Positions 23,009 through 30,116 of a DNA stretch of 37,363 nucleotides are shown here, one piece after another (position 1 is the first letter of the stretch; each line of letters begins with the position of its first letter). A program made the translations under genes and the position numbers. Below the pieces are notes generated by a model that ran no database searches, was not told the origin of the DNA, and saw nothing but the letters and a program-made list of their open reading frames with translations. The DNA comes from a virus, in the IMG/VR virus record IMGVR_UViG_3300032242_002852, positions 1 to 37,363 of that record; one strand, written 5' to 3'.

Positions 23009-23037
23009 TTTACTTTATTGGCAAATTACGGTAGTAT
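23009..23037 (+). promoter_or_regulatory. sigma70-like promoter upstream of nrdA
   Basis: TTTACT (23009-23014), a 17-base spacer ending TTACGG, then TAGTAT (23032-23037). It shares the TTTACT box and the TACGGTA junction with the primase promoter at 12877-12904. AGGAGAAG lies between it and the nrdA ATG. Confidence 0.5.
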
Positions 23038-23058
23038 TTAGGTTCATAGGAGAAGAAA

Positions 23059-25350
23059 ATGATTCAATCAGTAACAGTAACTAAAAGAAACGGGCAAAAA
23101 GAACCGCTTGACCTGAACAAATTTCATAAGGTTGTCGCTTGGGCTTGCGAAGGAATCAGTAACGTTTCTGAGTCTGAAATTGAATTGAAATCAGCTATAC
23201 AGTTTTACAGCGGCGTAAAAACGTCTGACATTCAAGAAACTTTGATCAAGGCTGCTGCTGACCTTATCAGCGAGGACACTCCTGGGTATCAGTATGTCGC
23301 TGGTCGCCTAATCAATTATCATTTACGTAAGGAAGTATACGGTGACTTTAACATACCTGATCTTGCTAGCCATGTGCGTAATGTGGTGGACGCTGGTTAT
23401 TATGATGGAGATATCTTGGAGTGGTATGACGCTGCAGAGCTTGCTACTCTTGATAGCTTTGTGGACCATCGTAGGGATTTCAGTATCGCTTACGTAGGCA
23501 TGGAACAGTTTCGCGGTAAGTATTTGATCAAGAACCGTGCAACTGGACGAATTTACGAAACTCCTCAGTTTGCGTATATGCTTATTGCGATGGTGTTATT
23601 TCGCAACTATCCAAAAGAAACAAGGCTAAAATGGGTTAGGGATTTATACGATGCAACTTCTACTTTCGAAATTTCTCTTCCAACTCCAATTATGGCGGGT
23701 TTACGCTCGCCTCAGAAGCAATTCAGCTCGTGTGTCCTTATCGAGACAGATGACTCTCTTGATTCTATTAATGCGACATCTTCCGCAATCGTTAAGTATG
23801 TTAGTCAAAAAGCTGGTATCGGTATTAATGCTGGGCGTATTCGTGCTCTTGGCTCTCCTATTCGCGCTGGCGATACTACGCATACTGGCGTTATTCCTTT
23901 CTACAAGCACTTTCAGTCTGCGGTTAAATCGTGTTCACAAGGCGGTGTCAGAGGCGGTGCAGCAACTCTATATTACCCTATCTGGCATTTGGAAGTCGAA
24001 GATTTATTGGTACTAAAGAACAACAAGGGCACAGAAGACAACCGTATCAGAGGTCTTGATTATGGCGTTCAGTTTAATAAAGTCATGTATGAAAGGCTTC
24101 TTTCGGGAGGTAATATTACTCTTTTTAGCCCTCATGATGTTCCTGGGCTTTATGACTCTTTTTATATTGATACCGATACATTTAGATCACTATATGAAGC
24201 AGCAGAACAGAATCCAGCAATTAGAAAGAAATCAATCCCAGCCATTGAACTTTTCTCAGGATTTATGCAAGAGAGGAAGGATACCGGACGTATTTATTTG
24301 CAAAATGTAGATCATGCTAATGACCACGGATCGTTCATCAAGGAACTAGCTCCTATTCATCAGTCCAACCTATGCTGCGAAATTGATCTTCCTACCAAGC
24401 CACTAAATGATATTAATGATCCAGACGGAGAAATTTCACTATGCACACTAGCTGCTATCAACTGGGGGAAAATTCGTGATCCTGCTGATTTTGAACGTCC
24501 TTGTAATCTTGCCGTACGTGCTCTTGATGAGCTTCTTGACTATCAAGACTACCCAGTATTGGCAGCAAAAAACTCAACTATGGCAAGACGTCCTTTGGGC
24601 GTTGGTATTATTAACCTTGCCTACTGGCTTGCTCGTAATGACCTTTCATATCAGAACATTGATCATGACGGATTGAGTAAGTTACATGCTTTTGCCGAGG
24701 GTTGGTCTTATTATCTTATCAAAGCATCAGTTGATCTAGCGGAGGAAAAAGGTGCGTGTCCGAAAAGTAATGAAACAAAATACAGCCAAGGCGCGTTCCC
24801 CATACACACCTACAAGAGAGAACTGGACGAAATCGTATCGCCAGCGTATCGCATGGACTGGGTTTCGTTGGGCGCTAAGGCATTACGAGTCGGCATCAGA
24901 AACTCAACGCTCATGGCTCTCATGCCATCAGAAACATCAGCACAGATTAGCAACGCAACGAATGGTATTGAGCCGCCAAGATCGCTTGTCTCTGTTAAAC
25001 AGTCTAAAGATGGCGTCCTTAAACAAGTTGTACCAGAAGTTCGTAAACTTAAGAAGAAATACGACCTACTTTGGGACCAACAGTCACCCGAAGGATATCT
25101 TAAGATTTGCGGGGTATTGCAAAAGTTCATTGATCAAGGAATATCCGTTAACACCTCGTACAACCCTAAGTTCTACGAAGATGAAAAGATACCGATGAGC
25201 GAGATGATTGGACATCTGTTGATGTTCTATAAGTATGGTGGAAAGCAGCTATATTATTTCAATACCAATGATGGTGCTGGAGAATATGAAGAAGCACCTT
25301 TGGCTGCTGATGTAGTTGAAGATGAAGATTGCGAAAGTTGTAAGATATGA
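23059..25350 (+). CDS. nrdA: class Ia ribonucleotide reductase large subunit NrdA
   Basis: A 763-residue alpha subunit reducing ribonucleoside diphosphates. An N-terminal ATP-cone (~1-90, VTKRNGQKEPLDLNKFHKVV) suggests allosteric control by ATP/dATP. Catalytic residues are visible: first redox Cys in SSCVLIE, the thiyl Cys and Glu in NLCCEIDLPT, second redox Cys in SLCTLAAINW, the radical-transfer Tyr pair in LYYFNTNDG, and the C-terminal CESC shuttle. Complete with no intron or inserted domain. The stop overlaps the next small gene, and nrdB follows 285 bases later. Confidence 0.96.
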   Translation: MIQSVTVTKRNGQKEPLDLNKFHKVVAWACEGISNVSESEIELKSAIQFYSGVKTSDIQETLIKAAADLISEDTPGYQYVAGRLINYHLRKEVYGDFNIPDLASHVRNVVDAGYYDGDILEWYDAAELATLDSFVDHRRDFSIAYVGMEQFRGKYLIKNRATGRIYETPQFAYMLIAMVLFRNYPKETRLKWVRDLYDATSTFEISLPTPIMAGLRSPQKQFSSCVLIETDDSLDSINATSSAIVKYVSQKAGIGINAGRIRALGSPIRAGDTTHTGVIPFYKHFQSAVKSCSQGGVRGGAATLYYPIWHLEVEDLLVLKNNKGTEDNRIRGLDYGVQFNKVMYERLLSGGNITLFSPHDVPGLYDSFYIDTDTFRSLYEAAEQNPAIRKKSIPAIELFSGFMQERKDTGRIYLQNVDHANDHGSFIKELAPIHQSNLCCEIDLPTKPLNDINDPDGEISLCTLAAINWGKIRDPADFERPCNLAVRALDELLDYQDYPVLAAKNSTMARRPLGVGIINLAYWLARNDLSYQNIDHDGLSKLHAFAEGWSYYLIKASVDLAEEKGACPKSNETKYSQGAFPIHTYKRELDEIVSPAYRMDWVSLGAKALRVGIRNSTLMALMPSETSAQISNATNGIEPPRSLVSVKQSKDGVLKQVVPEVRKLKKKYDLLWDQQSPEGYLKICGVLQKFIDQGISVNTSYNPKFYEDEKIPMSEMIGHLLMFYKYGGKQLYYFNTNDGAGEYEEAPLAADVVEDEDCESCKI

Positions 25351-25532
25351 TCAACAATGGTGTCGGTAAAGACGATAGAATTTATCAAGACATGGAAACT
25401 ATGATTGATGTAAAATACAACGATAAGTATTTTGTTCATAGATTGATTAGGTTTCTTCGTGATCATCCAGAACGAGCAGTAGACTACGAAGATTTTGTGC
25501 CTGATTGGCAGACGAGGAAATTAGATGAGTGA
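25347..25532 (+). CDS. small unknown protein between nrdA and nrdB
   Basis: A 61-residue acidic protein whose ATG overlaps the nrdA stop (ATGA) and whose end overlaps the next small ORF by eight bases. It has the pattern VHRLIRFLRDHPERAVDYED. No family is recognised. Position and overlap suggest co-translation with the reductase. Confidence 0.55.
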   Translation: MINNGVGKDDRIYQDMETMIDVKYNDKYFVHRLIRFLRDHPERAVDYEDFVPDWQTRKLDE

Positions 25533-25638
25533 ACACTTTACATCGTTTATGTTTATCTACTGGGATTGTCCCAGATATATCTGTATCAATAACTGGTCTG
25601 AAAATCAGGCTAGAAACTATTTGTTAGGAACTAGATGA
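25525..25638 (+). CDS. 37-residue ORF coupled to nrdB
   Basis: ATG 25525 overlaps the end of the previous gene, and the stop overlaps the nrdB ATG (ATGA at 25635-25638). The product is rich in aromatics and has two cysteines (YWDCPRYICINNW). The perfect fit between two overlaps supports translation. It may be a small reductase-linked peptide or only a translational relay to nrdB. Confidence 0.45.
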   Translation: MSEHFTSFMFIYWDCPRYICINNWSENQARNYLLGTR

Positions 25639-26774
25639 GCTACAGCGTATTTGATTCGAACAATAAGAAAGATGCAACACAGGTAAGAGCATTTTTTGAT
25701 GATGCTCCTACCATTGCACGTTACGACAAGCAGAAGTATGCTTGGATCGAGAAGCTCACCGACAAGCAGCTGGGCTTCTTCTGGAGACCCGAAGAGGTCG
25801 ACATCTATAAGGATGCTAAGGACTTTAAGGATCTAACTGTTCATGAACAACATATTTTTACCTCAAATCTTAAGCGACAAATTCTCCTTGACTCAGTACA
25901 GGGTCGAGCACCAACAATGGCATTCGGACCTATTTGTAGTTTACCTGAACTCGAAACCTGGATCACAACTTGGGCGTTCTCAGAGACCATCCACTCACGC
26001 AGCTATACGCACATCATACGAAACATTTATCCAAACCCTTCCAAGATATTTGATGAGATAATGGATATACCTGAGATCGTAGAATGTGCTGGTGATATCA
26101 GTAAGTATTATGATTATTTGATTGCTTATAACAATGCATATGCTGATTCATATAATACATTTATGGGTAGTGATATGACCCAAAATACTATCATATATGA
26201 TATGCGTCATAAAGAACATAAGAAGGCTCTTTGGTTGGCTCTTATGTCTGTTAACGTACTTGAAGGAGTTAGATTCTATGTATCTTTTGCATGTTCATGG
26301 GCATTTGCGGAGGTCAAAAGGATGGAAGGTAATGCGAAAATCATTAAGTTTATCGCTCGTGACGAAAACGTGCACCTTGCTGGAACCCAACAACTACTCA
26401 AGGCGCTACCGAAAGAGGATCCTGAATTCGCCAGAATTGCAGAAGAAACAAGAGATGAATGCATCAACCTATTTAACAGCGCTGTTGAGCAAGAAAAGGC
26501 ATGGGCAAGTTATCTATTCAGGGACGGGTCGATGGTTGGTCTCAACGAAGCCCTACTCTCAGAATACATCGAGTGGATCGCTAACAAGCGAATGACTGCT
26601 GTTGGATTGCCAACTAAGTATAAGGGTGGTAGTAATCCATTACCTTGGACTCAAAAGTGGATTGCTGGTTCTGAAGTTCAAGTAGCACCACAAGAAACAG
26701 AAATTACTAGCTATGTGAATGGCGGCGTGAAGAAGGATGTCAATGGTGATACATTCAAAGGATTTTCGCTATGA
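25635..26774 (+). CDS. nrdB: class Ia ribonucleotide reductase small subunit NrdB
   Basis: A 379-residue beta subunit holding the di-iron centre and tyrosyl radical needed by NrdA. Metal ligands and radical Tyr are in FSETIHSRSYTHIIRN (Glu, His, Tyr), with further ligands in LEGVRFYVSFACSWAF and ARDENVHLAGTQ. The N-terminal DLTVHEQHIFTSNLKRQILL contains the expected helix. It is close to E. coli NrdB in length and motif spacing. The C-terminus that docks on NrdA is present (GDTFKGFSL). Confidence 0.96.
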   Translation: MSYSVFDSNNKKDATQVRAFFDDAPTIARYDKQKYAWIEKLTDKQLGFFWRPEEVDIYKDAKDFKDLTVHEQHIFTSNLKRQILLDSVQGRAPTMAFGPICSLPELETWITTWAFSETIHSRSYTHIIRNIYPNPSKIFDEIMDIPEIVECAGDISKYYDYLIAYNNAYADSYNTFMGSDMTQNTIIYDMRHKEHKKALWLALMSVNVLEGVRFYVSFACSWAFAEVKRMEGNAKIIKFIARDENVHLAGTQQLLKALPKEDPEFARIAEETRDECINLFNSAVEQEKAWASYLFRDGSMVGLNEALLSEYIEWIANKRMTAVGLPTKYKGGSNPLPWTQKWIAGSEVQVAPQETEITSYVNGGVKKDVNGDTFKGFSL

Positions 26775-26798
26775 GTGATGTAAAAAAATGATGCAAAA

Positions 26799-27014
26799 AT
26801 GGCTCTTGCCAGATATGAGTCATCTTATGCTGCGTTCGGTGTAGAAGTTTGCTTTACACTGGAAGGTTTGCGTGATGTGCAAAGATACATCGAAAAGCTA
26901 GAGGCGGCGTTGCGTGATATTATTGTAATGCTCGACTCTGAAAGAATACCGTATATGGTTAGAAATAGATATGCTTGTGCTGTTGCGGAAGAAGTATTGG
27001 AGAATGATAAATGA
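26799..27014 (+). CDS. small unknown phage protein
   Basis: A 71-residue, mainly helical protein (LRDVQRYIEKLEAALRDIIV). No Shine-Dalgarno sequence is visible before the ATG; only a six-codon frame separates it from nrdB. It overlaps the next gene by four bases. No family is recognised. Confidence 0.5.
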   Translation: MALARYESSYAAFGVEVCFTLEGLRDVQRYIEKLEAALRDIIVMLDSERIPYMVRNRYACAVAEEVLENDK

Positions 27015-27274
27015 AACAGTGGCTATATGATGGATGGTTTAGATTTAAGGCTTGGGTACTTTTTAATTATTGGAGATATTGTACAAATGAAGATGCTATC
27101 GAACTTCGAAAGTTTTATTATCTAAAGCGTTGGGAAGAACGTGCTATGAAAGCGTATGTTAAACATATCAATGGTAGAAAATACAAAGAGCTAGAAAATT
27201 GGTATGTTGGTACAATTGATCCTGAAAAGATGATGAATGCAAATTTGCCAAACTTAGAGAAAAAAGATGACTGA
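27011..27274 (+). CDS. small unknown phage protein
   Basis: An 87-residue protein unusually rich in Trp/Tyr (WLYDGWFRFKAWVLFNYW at the start). The N-terminus is amphipathic rather than a clear membrane segment. It overlaps both neighbours, which supports it as a real gene. No family is recognised. Confidence 0.5.
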   Translation: MKQWLYDGWFRFKAWVLFNYWRYCTNEDAIELRKFYYLKRWEERAMKAYVKHINGRKYKELENWYVGTIDPEKMMNANLPNLEKKDD

Positions 27275-27629
27275 AGATTACAAACATAAGTATGATGCGC
27301 TTATGGAGCGTTGTGCTAAATTTATGTCAGAGTTTGCGCCACCATCTCCTTATGAACTTGGTTTCAAAGCTGGTTGGGAAGCAGCAAAGCAAGAGTTTCA
27401 TAAAGACAACACTTACGTTCCTGACACAACCAAGCCAGCAAAAACGATGGATATTCAATGGCCAAGAGATTACCCAAATACAACTAATCCTTGGCCACCA
27501 CATACAGTAGTTTATCAAGCCTGTGGTGTTTGTGGTATAGGCGATATAAATAAGGCAACGGGGTACGTTTGTTATAACCCAAAATGCCCAACAAGAGTGA
27601 CTTGTACAACAACAGGAACAGCAACATGA
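27267..27629 (+). CDS. small protein with zinc-ribbon-like C-terminus
   Basis: A 120-residue protein. The N-terminal helix includes YELGFKAGWEAAKQEFHK, common in small phage proteins. The C-terminus has CGVCGIG, then CYNPKCP, a CxxC-x(10-15)-CxxxxC arrangement likely to bind zinc. The late promoter for the nuclease lies inside the gene, and its stop overlaps the nuclease ATG. No family name can be given. Confidence 0.5.
   Translation: MTEDYKHKYDALMERCAKFMSEFAPPSPYELGFKAGWEAAKQEFHKDNTYVPDTTKPAKTMDIQWPRDYPNTTNPWPPHTVVYQACGVCGIGDINKATGYVCYNPKCPTRVTCTTTGTAT
27545..27552 (+). promoter_or_regulatory. T4-type late promoter (TATAAATA) for the nuclease gene
   Basis: An exact TATAAATA inside the zinc-ribbon-like gene, 73 bases before the nuclease ATG. 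The placement directly before a secreted nuclease with an AGGA ribosome binding site supports function. Confidence 0.6.
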
Positions 27630-28417
27630 ATTATAAAATTTTACTGACTTCATTATTTTTTCTAGCAACCCCAGCTCTAGCAGCTGACCAGGTTGCACCT
27701 CATCCAATTGCACAATGCGCTGCTCAGATCCCTTATGGTGAACCAACTGTAAAGGCTGGTGACACTGTTGTTTGTCGTGCTGCTTATTTGCTTTCGTTCA
27801 ACCCACAGACAAAAACTCCTGATTGGGTTGCTTGGACTTTGACGCCTGAACATGCTATTGGTTGCGTTGTTCGCACTAATGCGTTTGCTGCTGATCAGTC
27901 ACTTCCTGGTTCCGCCAAGCCATCCGACTATGCTGGTTCTGGTTATGATCAGGGTCACTTAGCTAACGATGCTGATATGTCTTGGGACAATCAGGTTGAG
28001 CACGAATCATTCTATATGTCTAATATGTCACCACAGCTACCTTCTGTAAATCGTGGCACATGGAAGAACCTCGAATCAGCTGCTCGTGCTTGGGTCTATC
28101 AGACAAAGCATCCTCATACAATCTACGCTGGTAACATTGGTGGTACTAAGACCATTGGCGCAGACAAGGTTGTAGTTCCTGATTTCCTTTTCAAGATTGT
28201 TATTGATGACGTGACAAAGAAGTCATATGCTTTTTTGTTCCCTCATCATGACGGATTGTCAGCCGACTTCACACAGTATCAGGTAACTGTTGCTGATATT
28301 GAAAAGGCAACTGGCAATACCTTCCCAGTTCCTGATGCTAAGAACGTGAAGAATCCTCCACTGGCAGCTGATCTTGCTAAGATTGCTGCTGACAAGAAAG
28401 CTCAATGTAAGGGGTAA
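27626..28417 (+). CDS. secreted DNA/RNA non-specific endonuclease
   Basis: A 263-residue nuclease of the NUC1/Serratia (beta-beta-alpha metal) family. From ATG 27626, with CAGGAA upstream, it has a signal peptide (MNYKILLTSLFFLATPALAA). The catalytic motif is YDQGHLANDADM, Gln replacing Arg of the usual DRGH; the general base His is kept, and the metal-binding Asn is in YMSNMSPQ. Export means it would act in the periplasm or outside: destroying released DNA, clearing matrix, or attacking incoming phage DNA. It has a likely late promoter at 27545. Confidence 0.88.
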   Translation: MNYKILLTSLFFLATPALAADQVAPHPIAQCAAQIPYGEPTVKAGDTVVCRAAYLLSFNPQTKTPDWVAWTLTPEHAIGCVVRTNAFAADQSLPGSAKPSDYAGSGYDQGHLANDADMSWDNQVEHESFYMSNMSPQLPSVNRGTWKNLESAARAWVYQTKHPHTIYAGNIGGTKTIGADKVVVPDFLFKIVIDDVTKKSYAFLFPHHDGLSADFTQYQVTVADIEKATGNTFPVPDAKNVKNPPLAADLAKIAADKKAQCKG

Positions 28418-28420
28418 TCG

Positions 28421-28588
28421 ATGCTAAAGTACGATATTATCTGCGAAGAATGTGACGCAAACTTTGATGTAATGTCTGACCTAATGGAAAGAGTGGACTT
28501 TTGTCCTTTCTGCGGCGAATCTATTCCATTCGATCCAGATGGATGGGATGAAGAAGAGGAAGAACAAGAGGAAGACGGGAGCGAGTAA
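28421..28588 (+). CDS. 55-residue zinc-ribbon protein with acidic tail
   Basis: ATG 28421 to TAA 28588. Two knuckles (ICEECD and FCPFCGE) form a four-cysteine zinc ribbon, followed by an all-acidic tail (DEEEEEQEEDGSE). AAGG precedes the start, three bases after the nuclease stop. Small zinc-ribbon proteins with acidic tails often bind RNA polymerase or mimic DNA; neither is shown here. Confidence 0.65.
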   Translation: MLKYDIICEECDANFDVMSDLMERVDFCPFCGESIPFDPDGWDEEEEEQEEDGSE

Positions 28589-28594
28589 TAAGTA

Positions 28595-28612
28595 GGGGGA
28601 AGGAGTTCCCCC
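28595..28612 (+). promoter_or_regulatory. hairpin presenting the Shine-Dalgarno in its loop
   Basis: GGGGGAA (28595-28601) pairs with TTCCCCC (28606-28612), leaving GGAG as the tetraloop. That GGAG is the ribosome binding site for the ATG at 28614, two bases after the stem. A 7-bp GC-rich stem so close to the start could limit translation or serve as an operator for a phage repressor. Confidence 0.55.
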
Positions 28613-28613
28613 T

Positions 28614-29024
28614 ATGTCTTATGAAAATCCCTGGCTGTATAATAATGTGATCGTCGAGTCAAATGTGCTTGACGATTACCTTGGTTTCGTATATAATATA
28701 ACTAACTTGATCGACAACCGTCAGTACATCGGTAAGAAGTTGCTCAAGCGTACTAAAACAAAGCAAGTCAAAGGTAGGAAAAAAAGAACACTCGTCGAGT
28801 CAGACTGGAAAGAATACTACGGTTCAAATAAAGAACTCCAAGCTGATGTCGAAAAATATGGTAAGCACAACTTCAAGAGGGAAATCCTAAGATTGTGCAA
28901 AACCAAAGGCGAGTGTAATTATCATGAAGCCAAGCTTCAATTCAAGCTTGACGTCCTTGAGGACATAGGCTATTATAATAGCTGGATTATGGTGAAAGTA
29001 CACCGTAAACATTTGCCCCTGTAG
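28614..29024 (+). CDS. GIY-YIG-type endonuclease-like protein
   Basis: A 136-residue protein. The N-terminal GFVYNITNLIDNRQYIGKK has the two GIY-YIG strands (here G-F-V-Y and Y-I-G) of the Seg/I-TevI nuclease fold. The later ESDWKEYYGSNKELQADVEK and CNYHEAKLQF hold conserved residues including the putative catalytic Glu. No DNA-binding tail is present, so it is a minimal version, freestanding homing endonuclease or repair-type. No intron is seen nearby. The stop codon lies inside the 5' end of the following tRNA. Confidence 0.7.
   Translation: MSYENPWLYNNVIVESNVLDDYLGFVYNITNLIDNRQYIGKKLLKRTKTKQVKGRKKRTLVESDWKEYYGSNKELQADVEKYGKHNFKREILRLCKTKGECNYHEAKLQFKLDVLEDIGYYNSWIMVKVHRKHLPL
28669..28697 (+). 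promoter_or_regulatory. sigma70 promoter inside the GIY-YIG gene
   Basis: TTGACG (28669-28674), a 17-base spacer and TATAAT (28692-28697): 11 of 12 consensus bases. It could drive the tRNA region in early infection. It is inside coding sequence, but the match is rare by chance. Confidence 0.5.
28948..28976 (+). promoter_or_regulatory. possible sigma70 promoter for the tRNAs
   Basis: TTGACG (28948-28953), a 17-base spacer and TATTAT (28971-28976), 10 of 12 consensus bases. It ends 38 bases before the first tRNA, a fitting position for a tRNA promoter. Confidence 0.45.
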
Positions 29025-29092
29025 CCCAACTGGTGAGAGGCAGTGGACTTAAAATCCATACAGTGTGGGTTCGAATCCCACTTGGGGCACCA
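29015..29092 (+). tRNA. tRNA-Leu (anticodon TAA) with short variable loop
   Basis: A cloverleaf of 78 bases with encoded CCA. The D-arm stem is GCC/GGC; anticodon stem GTGGA/TCCAT with loop CTTAAAA, giving anticodon TAA; T-arm GTGGG-TTCGAAT-CCCAC. The acceptor stem has five strong pairs, then a T-T mismatch and a G-T. The variable loop is only ACAGT, although leucine tRNAs normally have a long extra arm. The discriminator A fits leucine. It would read TTA codons. Confidence 0.85.
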
Positions 29093-29109
29093 AAAAAAAC
29101 AGGTGAAGT

Positions 29110-29583
29110 ATGAAGCATTTCGATTTAGAAGAAGTAAAAGAATTTATCCGTAACACTTCCGAAAGCACCAAAGTTTATATCGGTGCTGATTCCGAACGTT
29201 ATTGTCGTAAAGATGGCGTTTGGCAGGCAGATTACACAGTTGCTATCGTCGTCCACCATGACGGTTCGAGAGGCTGTAAGGTGTTTGGACAGGTTTCTTC
29301 TGAAGTCGATTATGATCGTCGTAAAGACCGCCCTGCGCTTCGTTTGATGAACGAGGTTTACCGTGCGGCTCAGATGTACCTCGATCTTGAGGAAGCAATC
29401 GGCGACCGTCATGTCGAAGTTCACCTGGACATCAATCCCGACTACATGCATGGTTCTTCATGCGTAGTCACTCAGGCTATTGGTTATGTACGTGGCGTAA
29501 CCAATATCACGCCGATGGTAAAACCAGAAGCGTTTGCAGCATCTTACGCTGCTGATCGTTTGAAAGAAATCCTTTCGCAATAA
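29110..29583 (+). CDS. RNase-H-fold protein, YkuK (DUF458)-like
   Basis: A 157-residue protein. The conserved start VYIGADSER, then YTVAIVVHHDGSRGCKVFG, the RPALRLMNEVYRAAQ helix and VHLDINPD match the YkuK/DUF458 family, predicted to have the ribonuclease H fold with Asp residues as metal ligands. Activity has not been clearly established for the family. Between two tRNA genes, it might process or trim RNA. The second tRNA begins on the base after its stop. Confidence 0.7.
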   Translation: MKHFDLEEVKEFIRNTSESTKVYIGADSERYCRKDGVWQADYTVAIVVHHDGSRGCKVFGQVSSEVDYDRRKDRPALRLMNEVYRAAQMYLDLEEAIGDRHVEVHLDINPDYMHGSSCVVTQAIGYVRGVTNITPMVKPEAFAASYAADRLKEILSQ

Positions 29584-29659
29584 GTGCTGGTAGCTTAGTG
29601 GCTAAAGCCGACCGCTCATAACGGTCTGATCGGGGGTTCGAGTCCCTCCCGGCACACCA
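29584..29659 (+). tRNA. tRNA with CAT anticodon (Met elongator or Ile2)
   Basis: A 76-base cloverleaf with encoded CCA. Acceptor GTGCTGG/CCGGCAC pairs fully, so it is not an initiator. The anticodon stem GACCG/CGGTC carries loop CTCATAA (anticodon CAT). T-arm is GGGGG-TTCGAGT-CCCTC with one wobble. CAT is either methionine or, after lysidine modification, the ATA-reading isoleucine tRNA; I cannot decide. Confidence 0.9.
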
Positions 29660-29678
29660 ATTTCAACAGGAGTATATA

Positions 29679-29771
29679 ATGGCACATCCGCATAAGAATC
29701 GCCCCCGTAAGGGTCGCCGTAAGATCGGTTCAAAGAAGCGCAGACAGCGCAACAACCGCAAAAAGAAGTGA
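29679..29771 (+). CDS. 30-residue extremely basic peptide
   Basis: ATG 29679 to TGA 29771, with AGGAG (29668-29672) well placed. About half the residues are Lys or Arg (RPRKGRRKIGSKKRRQRNNR), with no acidic residue. It resembles small nucleic-acid-binding peptides found in other aquatic T4-like phages, as I recall them. The stop overlaps the RlpA-like GTG start. It follows directly on the tRNA, so RNA or DNA binding is likely. Confidence 0.65.
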   Translation: MAHPHKNRPRKGRRKIGSKKRRQRNNRKKK

Positions 29772-30115
29772 AACTATTAGTAACCTTGTTTGCCCTGGTA
29801 CTATCAACTAGCGCTATCGCTGCTGATAAGTATCAGGGTAAAGCTTCTTGGTATAAAGACGGTAAAAATACAGCTCAAGGTAAAAAATTTAATCCTAATA
29901 AATATTCAGTAGCTCATCGTACTCTTCCTTTCGGTACGATGATAAGATTAACGAACGTGAAAAATGGCAATACTATAGATGCCGTTGTAAACGATAGAGG
30001 ACCGTTCGTTAGAACAAGAGAACTTGATGTTTCCAGTAGTGCCGCTCAAGCTTTGGGCTTTTTTCATAGCGGTACCGCGAAACTTATAATTGAAGTTCTT
30101 GATAGGAGAAAATAA
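29768..30115 (+). CDS. secreted RlpA-like protein (double-psi beta-barrel)
   Basis: A 115-residue protein with signal peptide (MKLLVTLFALVLSTSAIAA), then a complete RlpA domain: GKASWYKDG, TAQGKKFN, AHRTLPFGTMIRLTN, VVNDRGPF with the catalytic-type Asp, and LDVSSSAAQALGF. Bacterial RlpA is a lytic transglycosylase for denuded glycan strands. There is no SPOR domain or lipobox, so this is the minimal soluble form. Its start is a GTG overlapping the basic peptide stop. With the hydrolase after it, it forms a probable lysis pair. Confidence 0.85.
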   Translation: MKLLVTLFALVLSTSAIAADKYQGKASWYKDGKNTAQGKKFNPNKYSVAHRTLPFGTMIRLTNVKNGNTIDAVVNDRGPFVRTRELDVSSSAAQALGFFHSGTAKLIIEVLDRRK

Positions 30116-30116
30116 A

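Noticed and set aside
23059-26774. Search for an intron or intein in nrdA/nrdB, common in T4-like phages
   Set aside because: Both genes read through without interruption and keep normal motif spacing.
26771-26791. Six-codon frame between nrdB and the 26799 gene
   Set aside because: Too short and without support beyond an overlap with the nrdB stop.
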